64,000 nucleotides of DNA from Pycnococcus provasolii (GCA_049487715.1 CP150564.1:186001-250000), one strand, 5' to 3'; positions 38,150 through 47,290 are shown, numbered from the stretch's first letter. The notes: generated from the sequence alone by a model not told the origin. A program made the numbers and translations.

Positions 38150-40063
38150 TTCTTGTGTCATCTGACTCACATCTCCGCCACTCGTCGTTCCTGTTCCCGT
38201 TGCCGTGGTGAGACCCTCCGCGTCGTCGCCGACGTGGCCGTCGAGATCGTCCAAGCCGTAGTCATTCCCAAAGACGCCGCCCTCGCCATCATCGTCATCG
38301 TCACCTGCACGAGGCAGCTGCTGCGGCGCTGTGGCTGGAGCCGCAGCCACGGGGAAGAATTTCTGCTGAGACGCTGGCGAAGCCTCAGGTGGCTGGGTCT
38401 CCTGATCCTGCGATGGATACCTCCACCTCATGTAAACGAACAAAGCAACCACGCATATGACGCTTCCCACCCAGAAGGTGCTGATGACGGCGCCGACGAG
38501 AAGAAGGCTCGTGTACCGGTTGCGGTACAGGAACCAGCTCAGCATGCCAAACTTCAGTTGCACCACCGCACTTGCACGCATCACCGTCGGAACGTCGCTG
38601 GGGCGTGGCGCCTTGTCGCCTGCCCTTCTCTGATGATGTCCAAATGACATGTGCTGCGGACCTTCCTCCGACGACGCGTGCTCGTCATCAGCAGCGCCGC
38701 GCCGTGCAAGGCTGACGGAGACGGCGGCAAGCGGGCGAGACGGAAATTCGCGCACGTCTTCAAATGCAACGCACGCGAGCGGCTCCACCTCGTCAAGCCA
38801 GCCGAGAGCGCTCCATGGAGCCTTCCAGAGTCGACGCAGGAACATCGCGAGTGGGCTTCGAGGGGGTAGCAGTGCTGGCCTCGTGGCGGTAGCCAAAGTG
38901 TTCCCGTACGCGTCGACGAGCGTTGCGATGATCTGGAAGTTCCCGAGATGTCGATTCACGTCGTCATCTGCAACGTCGAGGAAAAGGACGACGCGATAGC
39001 GCTGATTTGGCGCAAGAAGGCGAACGGACATTGGCGGAACTTTTTCCACGCGAGGCGACCTGTCTTTGGTGTCCCAGCCAACGCCGATGAGACGGAGAGG
39101 ATTTGCAGCGATGCGCACGGGAAGCAGTATAGCAGACACTAGACGGCTCTCGCCTCTCTTCTCGTCGTCGTCCGACACTGCCGTCATGGGCGGAAGCGGG
39201 AGAGGATCTCGAAACCACACGGTGGCATTTGGCCTCCCATACGTGTAGTCGAAGTGAAGTGCCCGTTCGTGCGTCTCTGCGAGAGGCACGAGCGTTCCCC
39301 CGCGTCTCAGCGCAACGAAGCTCAGAAGAAACGCAAACGCGGCAATTCCGAAAAGGAGTGAGCAAACGCCTACAAGCAAGGCGAGCGCCTTGGCCCACGC
39401 GGGGAAGAGTCCGCTGATAGACGTGTCGGCAGCAGGAGGAGGGGGTGGAACTTGTGGAGAAGGATACTGCTGCTGCTGCTGCTCCTGCTGCTGCATGTAC
39501 TGCGTGTACTGTGGTTGTGGCGCTGACCACGGTGCTGAAGGCATTGCTGCTGCTGCTGCTGCTGCCGCCGTTGGTTGCGGCTGTGGTTGTGTTGGTTGCT
39601 GCATCCACCATTGCGGCTCCTGCTGCTGCTGCTGCTGCTGCATCTGACGTTGTTGGTGTCTCTGTTGGTGTCTGCGTTGCGCCGCCGACCCGCCTCCTGA
39701 TAGCGATGGCGACGACGAGAGCTGGTTCCACGTCGTTCGCAGTTCCTCTTCGGAGTCAACATCAGTACGGTCAAGTTCAGAGAGACCCCCCAACAGGTCG
39801 TCATCTGTCGTCAAACCACCACCACCTAACAACTCGGAAGCATCCAACTCCTGAGAATCTGAAAACTCCTGAGAATCCAACTCCTCCTGAGAATCCAACT
39901 CCTCCTGAGAATCCTGAGAATCCAACTCCTCATCTGAATCTGAATCATCCGAGCCCGATAAAACTTCACTGGCGAGACGCGCACTGACACTTCTTAAAAC
40001 AGAAGCACCACTTCCACCACCACGAGACATGGGAGGAGCAGGCATGGTGGGACGCGGCGCCAT
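37520..40063 (-). CDS. Seipin (lipid-droplet ER membrane protein) with very long acidic tail
   Basis: The first ATG in frame is 40063, giving 847 residues; an upstream TTG is unlikely. Residues 1-215 are low-complexity (SQEELDSQEE repeats, Gln-rich). A first membrane helix (about 218-250) is followed by the seipin lumenal beta-sandwich: RYRVVLFLDVADDDVNRHLGNF, then TRPALLPPRSPLAMFLRRL, VEPLACVAFEDVREFPSRPL, then the second membrane helix (about 512-545) ending VYMRWRYPS. This order matches eukaryotic seipin, which organises triacylglycerol at ER-lipid-droplet contacts. The cytosolic C-terminus is extremely acidic (over 40 consecutive Asp/Glu-rich positions), much longer than in animals or yeast. 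Neighbour SOUL is convergent. Confidence 0.85.
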
Positions 40064-40150
40064 AGAATGAGGGAGCGTGCGCAAATGACTTGGACGCCGT
40101 CCGTTTTCTCCCCCGGGGGGGGGGAGGGAGCCCAAAACGCAAAGCAGGCC

Positions 40151-40182
40151 CCCTAACCCTAACCCTAACCGAGCATGCTCGG
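40151..40182. repeat. Telomere-like repeat beside a 14-base palindrome
   Basis: Three CCCTAA units (40151-40168) are followed by the perfect palindrome CCGAGCATGCTCGG (40169-40182), immediately left of the retroelement at 40192. They may mark the insertion target. Confidence 0.75.
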
Positions 40183-40191
40183 TCGAACCCT

Positions 40192-40370
40192 AATCTTCAG
40201 TTCTACTTGTTTAATTGGGGTTTTTGATTGGGGGGAGTCGCTCGCGCCGCTGGTTCTGGGCGGCCGCCAGGAGGGTCACGGCCCCTCTCGAGACCCTCGG
40301 GTGGCCTCTCCCTTAGGGCTGCGCGCGCGTAACCACTCTTGCTGTTGGTTGCTTGCTTCGCAAACAACCT
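40192..40370 (+). repeat. Split direct repeat A1
   Basis: This is a 179-base copy beginning AATCTTCAGTTCTACTTG and ending GCAAACAACCT. It matches A2 apparently perfectly by eye. Confidence 0.85.
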
Positions 40371-40534
40371 AACAGCCGCACTACACACGAGTAGTGGGAG
40401 GTCGAACACACGTCGGACGCGTCTTCGAGGGACGTAGTTTGTACACCGAAACGGTCTAAGTATCTACGCTTAGATCTAGACATCAGCAATCTTCGATTGG
40501 AAGTTTACTGTTTAGATCCTTAATCGATTGATTA

Positions 40535-40969
40535 ATGGCTGACGCGCCGAACGAACTCGAGGTCCTGGAAGCTCGTCGCGAAATATTGCAGCTGGAGATT
40601 GCGCTCGCGCAGGAGCGCCGCGCAGCTGCAGAAGCCGAGCAGAAAGGCAAGAAGGCTGCCGACGAAGGAGGCGAGCCCACGTTAGATTACGTGGTGCCTG
40701 CCATCTACCCGGACGCTCGCCACGCGGAGTCGCTACCTACGGCTGGGATTCTGCGTCGTGGCAAGCCAACCCTGCTTTCTTTGCCGTCGAACCCTGTTCT
40801 TCAGCACCTAGAGGCTGAATCGGTTAAACAGGGACACGCGTCGTCCCACAACGCGTGGATTTTCCGATCGATCGTGAGCGTCAGCGCATACCTGGAACTC
40901 GGGGTGCTGAGTCTGCAACAGGAGACCGACGACCGAGTGGAGGATTTAGCGACTTACGTCGATTGGTGA
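40535..40969 (+). CDS. Gag-like protein of the retroelement
   Basis: The ATG at 40535 gives 144 residues. It starts with a charged helical region (EVLEARREILQLEIALAQER) resembling a coiled-coil gag head, followed by a globular part without cysteine-knuckle motifs. The frame stops at TGA 40967-40969. The protein sense continues in the next frame, so the stop is probably secondary. There is no direct evidence for expression. Confidence 0.55.
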   Translation: MADAPNELEVLEARREILQLEIALAQERRAAAEAEQKGKKAADEGGEPTLDYVVPAIYPDARHAESLPTAGILRRGKPTLLSLPSNPVLQHLEAESVKQGHASSHNAWIFRSIVSVSAYLELGVLSLQQETDDRVEDLATYVDW

Positions 40970-41354
40970 GAAGGCACGTGGCGACGCGTTTGCACGCTGG
41001 CTGCCGGTAGCGCTGAGAGCTGTAGGAGCTGCAGCCCCGCCCAACGGACATTACGCTCCCAAGAGCTTCCGCTCTGGGTTCGCGTCCGCGGTGACCGCGA
41101 TGAACGTCTCGCCAGATCGACGTAACTACATCGCGGGCTGGGCTGCAAACTCGCATGCGGTCGGCACTCACTACGTCGACAACAGTGTCGTCGTTGACGA
41201 CGCCGCCCGCTTCCTTTTTGGCCACCTCATCGGCTTGCCGCCGCCTCCTGTGGAGGTGCCTGTCGCGCCTGTCGCGCCTTGGAGCTCGCCGCTGGCCAAT
41301 TTGGCGTCACGATTGGTGACACTCGTCTCTCCTCTTCGTGGAGATACTACGTGA
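40970..41354 (+). pseudogene. Tyrosine-recombinase C-terminal remnant in shifted frame
   Basis: One frame offset from the gag-like frame, an open frame continues from about 40963 to the stop at 41354. It contains YAPKSFRSGFASAVTAMNV, then IAGWAANSHAVGTHYVDNSV. The Ser-x-Arg-Ser-Gly box, the G-W turn and a following Tyr (HY) fit the last two boxes of DIRS/PAT-type tyrosine recombinases (R ... R/H ... Y). No ATG begins the frame except GTG and an internal ATG at 41100. Upstream catalytic boxes are missing, consistent with an internally deleted element. The family call is by eye. Confidence 0.45.
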
Positions 41355-41360
41355 CTATGA

Positions 41361-41384
41361 TGGCAATACTGCCCCCCCCTAAAA
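41361..41384 (+). repeat. Split direct repeat B1
   Basis: TGGCAATACTGC followed by eight C in total and TAAAA; 24 bases identical to B2, directly abutting A2. Confidence 0.85.
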
Positions 41385-41561
41385 TCTTCAGTTCTACTTG
41401 TTTAATTGGGGTTTTTGATTGGGGGGAGTCGCTCGCGCCGCTGGTTCTGGGCGGCCGCCAGGAGGGTCACGGCCCCTCTCGAGACCCTCGGGTGGCCTCT
41501 CCCTTAGGGCTGCGCGCGCGTAACCACTCTTGCTGTTGGTTGCTTGCTTCGCAAACAACCT
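41383..41561 (+). repeat. Split direct repeat A2
   Basis: Second 179-base copy of A1. Its first two bases are shared with the end of B1. Confidence 0.85.
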
Positions 41562-41654
41562 CCCACCCTCCCTCCCTGTTGACTATAGTTGGTTACTGGA
41601 GCAGGAGACCTACTTTTGGTTTTAATTTCGGTTTGTGTAAAAGATGACCTTCAT

Positions 41655-41678
41655 TGGCAATACTGCCCCCCCCTAAAA
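41655..41678 (+). repeat. Split direct repeat B2 (right end of element)
   Basis: 24-base identical copy of B1; to its right the sequence (CCCCTAATAATCG) resumes the flank. Confidence 0.82.
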
Positions 41679-41845
41679 CCCCTAATAATCGAGTCCTCAA
41701 GCACTATCGTAAATTAGTGGAGAAGAAGTCATTCAGAAGTGGGATCCCGTATGTGTCTCTGTCAGTCTGTGTGATAATTGTAAGTTCACTACTCGTCACT
41801 TCCGCGGCCACTACTACTGTAATGCGCATGCATCACGCATAATAA

Positions 41846-42493
41846 ATGTCGTTCTCGCCGCAAACGCACTTGCGTGACGTACCTATCATTCCATCGCAAG
41901 CTGTCCTCGTGGTGATTGACATACAAAATTTCTGCTCCCACAAAAATGGTGGGCAGTGGAAGCAAGCGCCGCCAGGTTCGGGGGCGCCAAGTGATTACTA
42001 CTGGAAGACTCTTGATGAAGTCGTGCTTCCGAACATCTCCATGCTACAGACATGTTGCCGCAAGGCTGGCGTGGAAGTGATGTTCGTCGTCATGGAGTCG
42101 CTCACCGTGGATGGGCGTGACAGGAGTTTAGACTACAAAATCTCTGGATTCAACATTCCGCGTGGTTCGTGGGACGCGCAGGTCTTGGATGTGATCAAGC
42201 CAATTGGGGACGAGATGGTCATCTCCAAAACGTCTTGTTCTGCGTTTGTGAGTACAAATATTGACTACGTCTTGCGCAACATGGGCAAGAAGCAGATCGT
42301 GATTGTTGGAGGACTTACCGATCAGTGCGTGGAGAGTGCAGTGCGCGATGCGTGCGATCTCGGCTACCTCGTCACGCTGGTTCCAGATGCGTGCATCACA
42401 GTCTCTGCTGAGCGCCAAAGTCGCACGCTTGACACAATCAAAGGCTACTGCCGTTATCGATCCGCAGATGAGCTCGCTGCCGAGCTAAGCTAG
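41846..42493 (+). CDS. Isochorismatase-fold cysteine hydrolase (nicotinamidase/RutB-like)
   Basis: The ATG at 41846 gives 215 residues, usual for the family. The catalytic triad of the isochorismatase superfamily is visible: Asp in LVVIDIQNF (about 25), Lys in VISKTSCSAF (about 128) and Cys in GGLTDQCVESAVRDA (about 161). The SCSAF and TNIDYVLRNMG segments follow the ureidoacrylate/isochorismatase subgroup rather than nicotinamidase, which has a distinct metal-binding D-x-H motif that is absent here. The substrate is not predictable. No targeting peptide is seen, so cytosolic location is likely. It is convergent with the SPRING homologue 94 bases away and lies 167 bases right of the retroelement. 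Confidence 0.8.
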   Translation: MSFSPQTHLRDVPIIPSQAVLVVIDIQNFCSHKNGGQWKQAPPGSGAPSDYYWKTLDEVVLPNISMLQTCCRKAGVEVMFVVMESLTVDGRDRSLDYKISGFNIPRGSWDAQVLDVIKPIGDEMVISKTSCSAFVSTNIDYVLRNMGKKQIVIVGGLTDQCVESAVRDACDLGYLVTLVPDACITVSAERQSRTLDTIKGYCRYRSADELAAELS

Positions 42494-42587
42494 CCTAAGC
42501 TAAGCTAGCTATCCATAGCTAGGAAGTAGTGAGTGGGGAAAATGTTTTTTGTTGTTATACTTCTTACTTTTTCCTTTCTCATTATTA

Positions 42588-43870
42588 TTATTCTGCGATG
42601 AGTCCCTTGAGCCTTAGACCCATCTCGAACTTGCTTAGCGGAATGCCGTGCGCGTACACACTCTCGCCGAAGCAGTAGTGGTATGAGCTTCGAAACGTAT
42701 TCTCGTGCAGCGTGCTCAGCGTGTTGCTGCGGCACTTCAACTCGCAATACGCATACGCCGTCAGCACAAACCCGGGCGGGAGATGATGGCCAATGCGCTT
42801 CCGCCGCAAGCCACGAACGTGGCTCAAAACACCGTCCCCATCCTGCCCCCTAGAGACGTCGTCGTAGTCCTCAGGCAACCAACGCGGCGTTAGCGCATCT
42901 GCTGCACCGTACGCGTCATCCGTGCACTTCGCAATCAAACTCGAAGATGCCCACTCCACGCCCGCGTCGTCGCTCGCATTCGCACGTGACGCGAGATACC
43001 TCAACCAGTTGTGAGGATGCTCCATTGCAATGTCCGGAAGCGTAACGTTAACATCGTCGTAATCGGCCCAAGCCGTCGTCGACATCAGCGTTGATTGGCA
43101 CATCGCAACGCAAAGTGGATACGAACTGCAGCATCTGCTATTCGTGTCGCAGGATTGTGCGAACAACAAATTTGCGTCTTCCCTCGCGCCGGGAGGAGGA
43201 GGACAGCATGCCGCAGACTTCTCCGCCGCAGAATGCGCGTGCCAGCGAGCAAGCGTGCACACGTTTCCAAACTCATCGGCAAGGTGCTCGACATCGCGCA
43301 CCGACTTTTTGCACGACGGCTTTTTTTTTCGTCATCATTGTTCTTCTTGAGCATTAGCAGAGGGGGCGATCCCTCCCTCGCGTGCGTGATTGCGATGAAG
43401 TGCCAGTATTCGCTTGGTATAGCACGCGGATTCCAAGAGCACCCGATTGCGAGTATGTTCTTACTACTACCACCACTACCGCTAGTAGGACGAGCGCCTT
43501 GATGAGAAAGAGTTGTTGTTGGTGGTGTGCAATTCATGTGCCGCAATCGCAGGGCGTGCATGAACACCGCGGCGAGCGCGTTCCTCTGTCTGCTTTTCCC
43601 TCGTTTGCGTCTGATGTATTGCCTGCCTTTCATCGCCTTGCTCGCGAACGCCTTGTCGAGCGCCTCGTCGACGACCGTCGCCAGGTACGGCGCATCCAGC
43701 AGAGCCATGGCGGGTGAGATGGTCGCGCCATCGTACGCATCGAGCGCTTCTAATGATGACGACGGAAGCTGCGATGACGCCAGTGACACCACCAACATTG
43801 ACGACGACGACGACAACGCCAACGCGATCCACGTTATCATCATCACCACGAACACCACGAGCTGAGACAT
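42588..43870 (-). CDS. SPRING (C12orf49/SREBP-regulating) homologue, broken at an A9 run
   Basis: The upstream frame (ATG at 43870) begins with a hydrophobic signal-anchor (LVVFVVMMITWIALAL) and runs to about 43330. The downstream frame has the cysteine pattern of the SPRING/C12orf49 family: CKKSVRDVEHLADEFGNVC, CCSSYPLCVAMC, and CRSNTLSTLHENTFRSSYHYC-FGE. In human SPRING the corresponding order is CRNS...DELGYVC, CCSAYEYCVSCC, CRTSS-HENTY-CYGE. The frames meet at a nine-A homopolymer on the minus strand (43321-43329), where one added A would restore one continuous reading. So a homopolymer sequencing error or a real frameshift is likely; an intron is possible. SPRING is a Golgi/ER protein that licenses site-1 protease in animals; its algal role is unknown. 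Confidence 0.72.
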
Positions 43871-44178
43871 GTATCTTCAACCAAGCAAGTGTCAAGGAAG
43901 GATCGCGACGTAATCGTAACGTACGAGTAACGAGCGGGCGTGTGACTACTGTGACGACACGATCAAACGACCCGTGCGTGGGACTACTACTTCTTTACGC
44001 AGCGGCAGCGGCAGCACTGTTCAAAGGCCCCTCCCTCCCTTCCTTTTTCAAGTTTTCAACGGGTAACGGGGAGGGAGAACCGGAGAAGGGAAAACCGAAA
44101 AAGTCAAAAAACCCAACAACAACAAAAACGGACTTTTTTGCTTGACAAACACAACACAACACACAAAAAAACGAGGCA

Positions 44179-44224
44179 TTAGGGTTAGGGTTAGGGTTAC
44201 CTGTTCGGGTTAGGGTTAGGGTTA
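44179..44224. repeat. Interstitial telomere-like (TTAGGG)n tract
   Basis: Three TTAGGG units, a TTACCTGTTCGGG interruption and two to three more units. Confidence 0.8.
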
Positions 44225-44310
44225 TTTGTTCGGGTTCGGGTTCCGGAGGCCGTTCCGTTCTTCAAGACAGGTTTCTTCAGGTCGAGCTGTCGGTTTTCAC
44301 TTTACATACA

Positions 44311-44313
44311 AAG

Positions 44314-44341
<28 letters not shown>
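44311..44341. repeat. (GT)n microsatellite
   Basis: About fifteen GT dinucleotides in a row. Confidence 0.9.
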
Positions 44342-44344
<3 letters not shown>

Positions 44345-44480
44345 CATCATAGTAGTGACATAGTCTGTGAATTCCTTCCTTCCTTCCCGTGCGTGTATTG
44401 TTGAGGACGTTTTCCTTTCCTCGTCGTCCAGTACCAGTGAGTGGTGTCAGTCGCATTCTTCACGGCAACAAGTTAGTTAG

Positions 44481-46709
44481 TCAGTCAACGTATCCGCAAA
44501 GCCGAAGCACGACGTTCACCTGACCCGCGCTCGTATCGCCGAGTCTCACCGTCCACATCCCCTGTGAAAGGCGCCACGTCTGCGCCGTTTCCTCAAGCAG
44601 CGATCGCAGCGCTGCGGCACCAGGTCCTTGAGAGGCAAGTGGCGGTCCACCTCCAGGGCGCTGGCTACGAACAACCGCCTCCGTTGCCGACCTGTCTCCG
44701 TCAAGCATCACAACCTGGTAATTGGGTGCGGTCGTCGTCGGGAGCATCGACGACGGCGCCTCGAGCCAGACACCGCCAGAATAAGCTGCTGACGCGGGAC
44801 TGATGCTCAACTCAGCCGCACGAACGTGAAACGGGGCAGATTTGCTGCGAATGACGATTGGCTTGGATGCATCGCCCTGAGCGACGTATCGTGTGCACTG
44901 TCCGCCGTTGGGGACCGTCTTTGGCAAATCACAGCGCTCGCCTCCATCTTGCAAGAGCACACAAACCTGTTTGATGTGCGTCTGCTGCGACGCAGATGAT
45001 GAGGGAGAAGAAGAGCGCAGAGATTTCGCGTTCACCGTCGGCCCCGTACTATATTCTGCATATTCACGCATCATCGCCGACCAGTTGCCAGCAGCAGCAG
45101 CAAGTTCGGGGTCCTCCTCCATGGTCCCAAGACGCAGTGCAGATGTCACGGCAGAGAAGCCTTCGCGTACCGTCTCAGCTGCGCTCGCCACGGCATCCAC
45201 AGCCTTCGCGCGTATCGTGTCATTCTTTCCCGCCACACCATCACTCGTGATGCTTCGAAAAGCCTGCTCCAGACGATCGCGTGCCGATGATGCCGCCTCG
45301 GATGCGCCATCGCGAGCGCTCGACGCCAGCGCGCTAGCGCGTGCGGAAAGCGGACGTTGCGCTGTGGGATCAGCGCTAGTATCACCCTGGAATGCCTGCT
45401 TCACACGGTCCGTTGTCGAAGACGCCACATCGGATACACGCGACACCACCTCGGATGCGCCATCGCGAGCGCTCGACGCCAGCGCGCTAGCGCGTGCGGA
45501 AAGCGGACGTTGCGCGGTGGGTTCCGACGACTTGACAGCACTTTCTCCGGTAGTTGCATTTCCAACAAACTCGATGACATCGCCTGCTCCCTCGCGTGCG
45601 CTCGAAACGAGGGCACGTACACGTTCACTCATCGTTCGCGTGGCAGCTGTCGGATCATCATTCGCGTACGCGTTGGGATCAGCGCTAGCATTACCCTGGA
45701 ATGCCTGCTTCACACGGTCCGTTGTCGAAGACGCCACATCGGATACACGTGACACCACCTCGGATGCGCCATCGCGAGCGCTCGACGCCAGCGCGCTAGC
45801 GCGTGCGGAAAGCGGACGTTGCGCTGTGGGATCAGCGCTAGTATCACCCTGGAATGCCTGCTTCACACGGTCCGTTGTCGAAGACGCCACATCGGATGCG
45901 CGACCTAGAGCGTTGGATGCACCCTCACCAAGACGCGACGCCAGCGCACTAGCGCGTGCGGAAAGCGGACGTTGCGCGGTGGGATCCGACGACTTGAACT
46001 CGATGACATCGCCTGCTCCTTCGCGTGCACTCGAAACGAGGGCACGTACACGTTCACTCATCGTTCCCGTGGCAGCTGTCGGATCGTCATTCGCGTACGC
46101 GCTGGCTCCACTGCTCGTGGTAGATTGTTGTGAGGTGACGTCGTCGTCGTAGTACGACGGCTGCTGCTGTTGTTGTTGCTGCTGCTGCTCTCGCCAAATT
46201 TCCTGTTGTTGTATAATTTCCATACGTGCTTCGTCACTGATTGCGTACGTTGGGTACTCGCGCGTGACGACTGGCGTGACGTCACTTGCCGTTTTATTGT
46301 CTTCTTCCTCGTTCGTCCAGAGATTGCGCAACGCCCCTTGCAGTCGATCGACTGCGCCAGCGAGACGTGGGAAACGCGCGTCGTCGTTTCCTTCATTGGA
46401 AGTTGGCGCAGTCGCCTTGTAGGAGTAGTTGAATGCAAGGAACGGCGGTTCGTCGTCGTCGTCGTCCACCTCCTCCTCCATGAAGGTATCATTTCCGCCC
46501 AAGGAAGTGCGGTTCATCATCGTCATCGTCATCATGGTGTCGTGCTGCTCCTGGTCTTCTTGCGCGTTTACCACCTGAAGACAAGTCGGTCCCGAGAGAG
46601 AAAGAGAGGGCAGGAGAACGTTGTGCGTGCCCATGAACGTCGTCGTCATCATCATCATGTGCACCATCATCATCAGGAGCATCGCACACCACGACGAGAA
46701 CATCATCAT
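44481..46709 (-). CDS. Secreted protein with LEA-like amphipathic repeats
   Basis: The first ATG in frame is 46709, giving 742 residues; the frame opens at 46745 with TTG. The N-terminus is a Met-rich hydrophobic signal sequence (MLLMMMVHMMMM). Acidic Asn-containing sequence and a Gln run follow to about 200. From about 215 to 520 four to five copies of a unit rich in Ala, Ser, Arg and Asp recur, with the pattern TAQRPLSARASALASSARDGASE and VSDVASSTTDRVKQAFQG. This has an 11-residue-like amphipathic periodicity as in LEA group 3 or apolipoprotein-like helices. A Cys-containing C-terminal domain (about 590-742: CVLLQDGGERC, then GQVNVVLRLCGYVD) follows. It may be an extracellular or membrane-surface-coating protein; stress function is inferred only by analogy. 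Confidence 0.7.
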   Translation of the reverse strand: MMMFSSWCAMLLMMMVHMMMMTTTFMGTHNVLLPSLSLSGPTCLQVVNAQEDQEQHDTMMTMTMMNRTSLGGNDTFMEEEVDDDDDEPPFLAFNYSYKATAPTSNEGNDDARFPRLAGAVDRLQGALRNLWTNEEEDNKTASDVTPVVTREYPTYAISDEARMEIIQQQEIWREQQQQQQQQQPSYYDDDVTSQQSTTSSGASAYANDDPTAATGTMSERVRALVSSAREGAGDVIEFKSSDPTAQRPLSARASALASRLGEGASNALGRASDVASSTTDRVKQAFQGDTSADPTAQRPLSARASALASSARDGASEVVSRVSDVASSTTDRVKQAFQGNASADPNAYANDDPTAATRTMSERVRALVSSAREGAGDVIEFVGNATTGESAVKSSEPTAQRPLSARASALASSARDGASEVVSRVSDVASSTTDRVKQAFQGDTSADPTAQRPLSARASALASSARDGASEAASSARDRLEQAFRSITSDGVAGKNDTIRAKAVDAVASAAETVREGFSAVTSALRLGTMEEDPELAAAAGNWSAMMREYAEYSTGPTVNAKSLRSSSPSSSASQQTHIKQVCVLLQDGGERCDLPKTVPNGGQCTRYVAQGDASKPIVIRSKSAPFHVRAAELSISPASAAYSGGVWLEAPSSMLPTTTAPNYQVVMLDGDRSATEAVVRSQRPGGGPPLASQGPGAAALRSLLEETAQTWRLSQGMWTVRLGDTSAGQVNVVLRLCGYVD
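45280..46060. repeat. In-frame tandem coding repeat of about 160-170 bases
   Basis: Near-identical blocks containing TCCGTTGTCGAAGACGCCAC and GCGGAAAGCGGACGTTGCGC recur four times within the LEA-like gene. Their high nucleotide identity, including synonymous sites, implies recent expansion or gene conversion. Confidence 0.8.
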
Positions 46710-47058
46710 CCCTGTGGCTGTGGAGTGAAGTCGTCGTCCAAACAAGGGTTACTGCTACTGTGACGTGACAAAGAAACACCACACAACACAAAGACGGGAC
46801 GACGACGACGACTCTTAAGGGTACTGATGCCAAAAGCCGTCATCCTGCTCCCCCATACATGTAAAAAGATTGACAGATAGGCGGTACACAGGAAATTCGT
46901 TCAGTGGAAGTTTGGGAACTTTTCCTGTTCTGTTTTTTTTGCTCCGGAGGCGAATCCCCTTAGAACAGACCGGGAACACCTTTATAACCCCGAACTACTC
47001 GTAGAGGTAAGGTTTGGTAGTTCTACTAACCCCTAGTAGTCCCCTACTAACTAGAGGG

Positions 47059-47282
47059 AGCTCCTGGGTATAAGAAATGACATTTCGTGGGTATAGCGAA
47101 CTTTTGGTCGAGACATTTGGTCGAGACAACTTTCAGATTAGGGTTTAACTTGGCCTCGACCATTTTACTGTTATAAACCTAACCCTAACCCTAACCCTAA
47201 CCCTAACCTAACCTAACCCTCCCGACCAAATTTGTCCAGAATCGCTATACCCACGAAATGTCATTTCTTATACCCAGGAGCT
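47059..47282. mobile_element. MITE-like element with 41-base terminal inverted repeats around a telomere-like tract
   Basis: The left arm 47059-47099 (AGCTCCTGGGTATAAGAAAT...) is the exact reverse complement of 47242-47282. Between them lies 142 bases including TAAACCTAACCCTAACC-type repeats at 47174-47222 and two TTGGTCGAGACA copies at 47104-47127. There is no coding capacity. Imperfect complementarity continues a few bases outside the arms. It could be a MITE or foldback element, or a hairpin-forming structure. Confidence 0.65.
47174..47222. repeat. Telomere-like (CCCTAA)n tract inside the MITE-like element
   Basis: Five CCCTAA units plus degenerate CCTAA units, enclosed between the 41-base inverted repeats. 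Confidence 0.85.
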
Positions 47283-47290
47283 CCTTCTAA

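Larger units (their letters stand above)
40192..41678 (+). mobile_element. Small tyrosine-recombinase-type retroelement with split direct repeats (PAT/TOC/Kangaroo-like)
   Basis: The order is A1 (40192-40370), gag-like frame, recombinase-tail frame, B1 (41361-41384), A2 (41383-41561), unique spacer, B2 (41655-41678). A1 and A2 are 179-base direct copies, B1 and B2 are 24-base direct copies, and B1 abuts A2. This A1-internal-B1-A2-B2 arrangement is the known hallmark of PAT-like members of the DIRS order, which includes TOC1 and Kangaroo of volvocine algae. The B1/A2 junction would reproduce the B2/A1 junction of a circular intermediate. The element is only about 1.49 kb and lacks reverse transcriptase and RNase H, so it should be non-autonomous. 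Outer edges lie in CCCTAA-like sequence. Confidence 0.72.
43871..44480. other. Spacer with telomere-like and GT repeats
   Basis: Between two minus-strand genes. It holds TTAGGG tracts at 44179-44224, a (GT)n microsatellite at about 44311-44341, and homopolymer-rich sequence. No gene is seen. Confidence 0.5.

Noticed and set aside
40192-41561. Interpretation of the 179-base repeats as LTRs of a TRIM-type LTR retrotransposon
   Set aside because: No TG...CA ends, no convincing primer-binding site, and the sequence before the right copy is pyrimidine-rich, not a polypurine tract. The B1/B2 pair fits split direct repeats instead.
44893-46152. Plus-strand open frame of about 420 codons
   Set aside because: It mirrors the in-frame LEA-like repeats on the minus strand, where the signal sequence and amphipathic pattern support coding.
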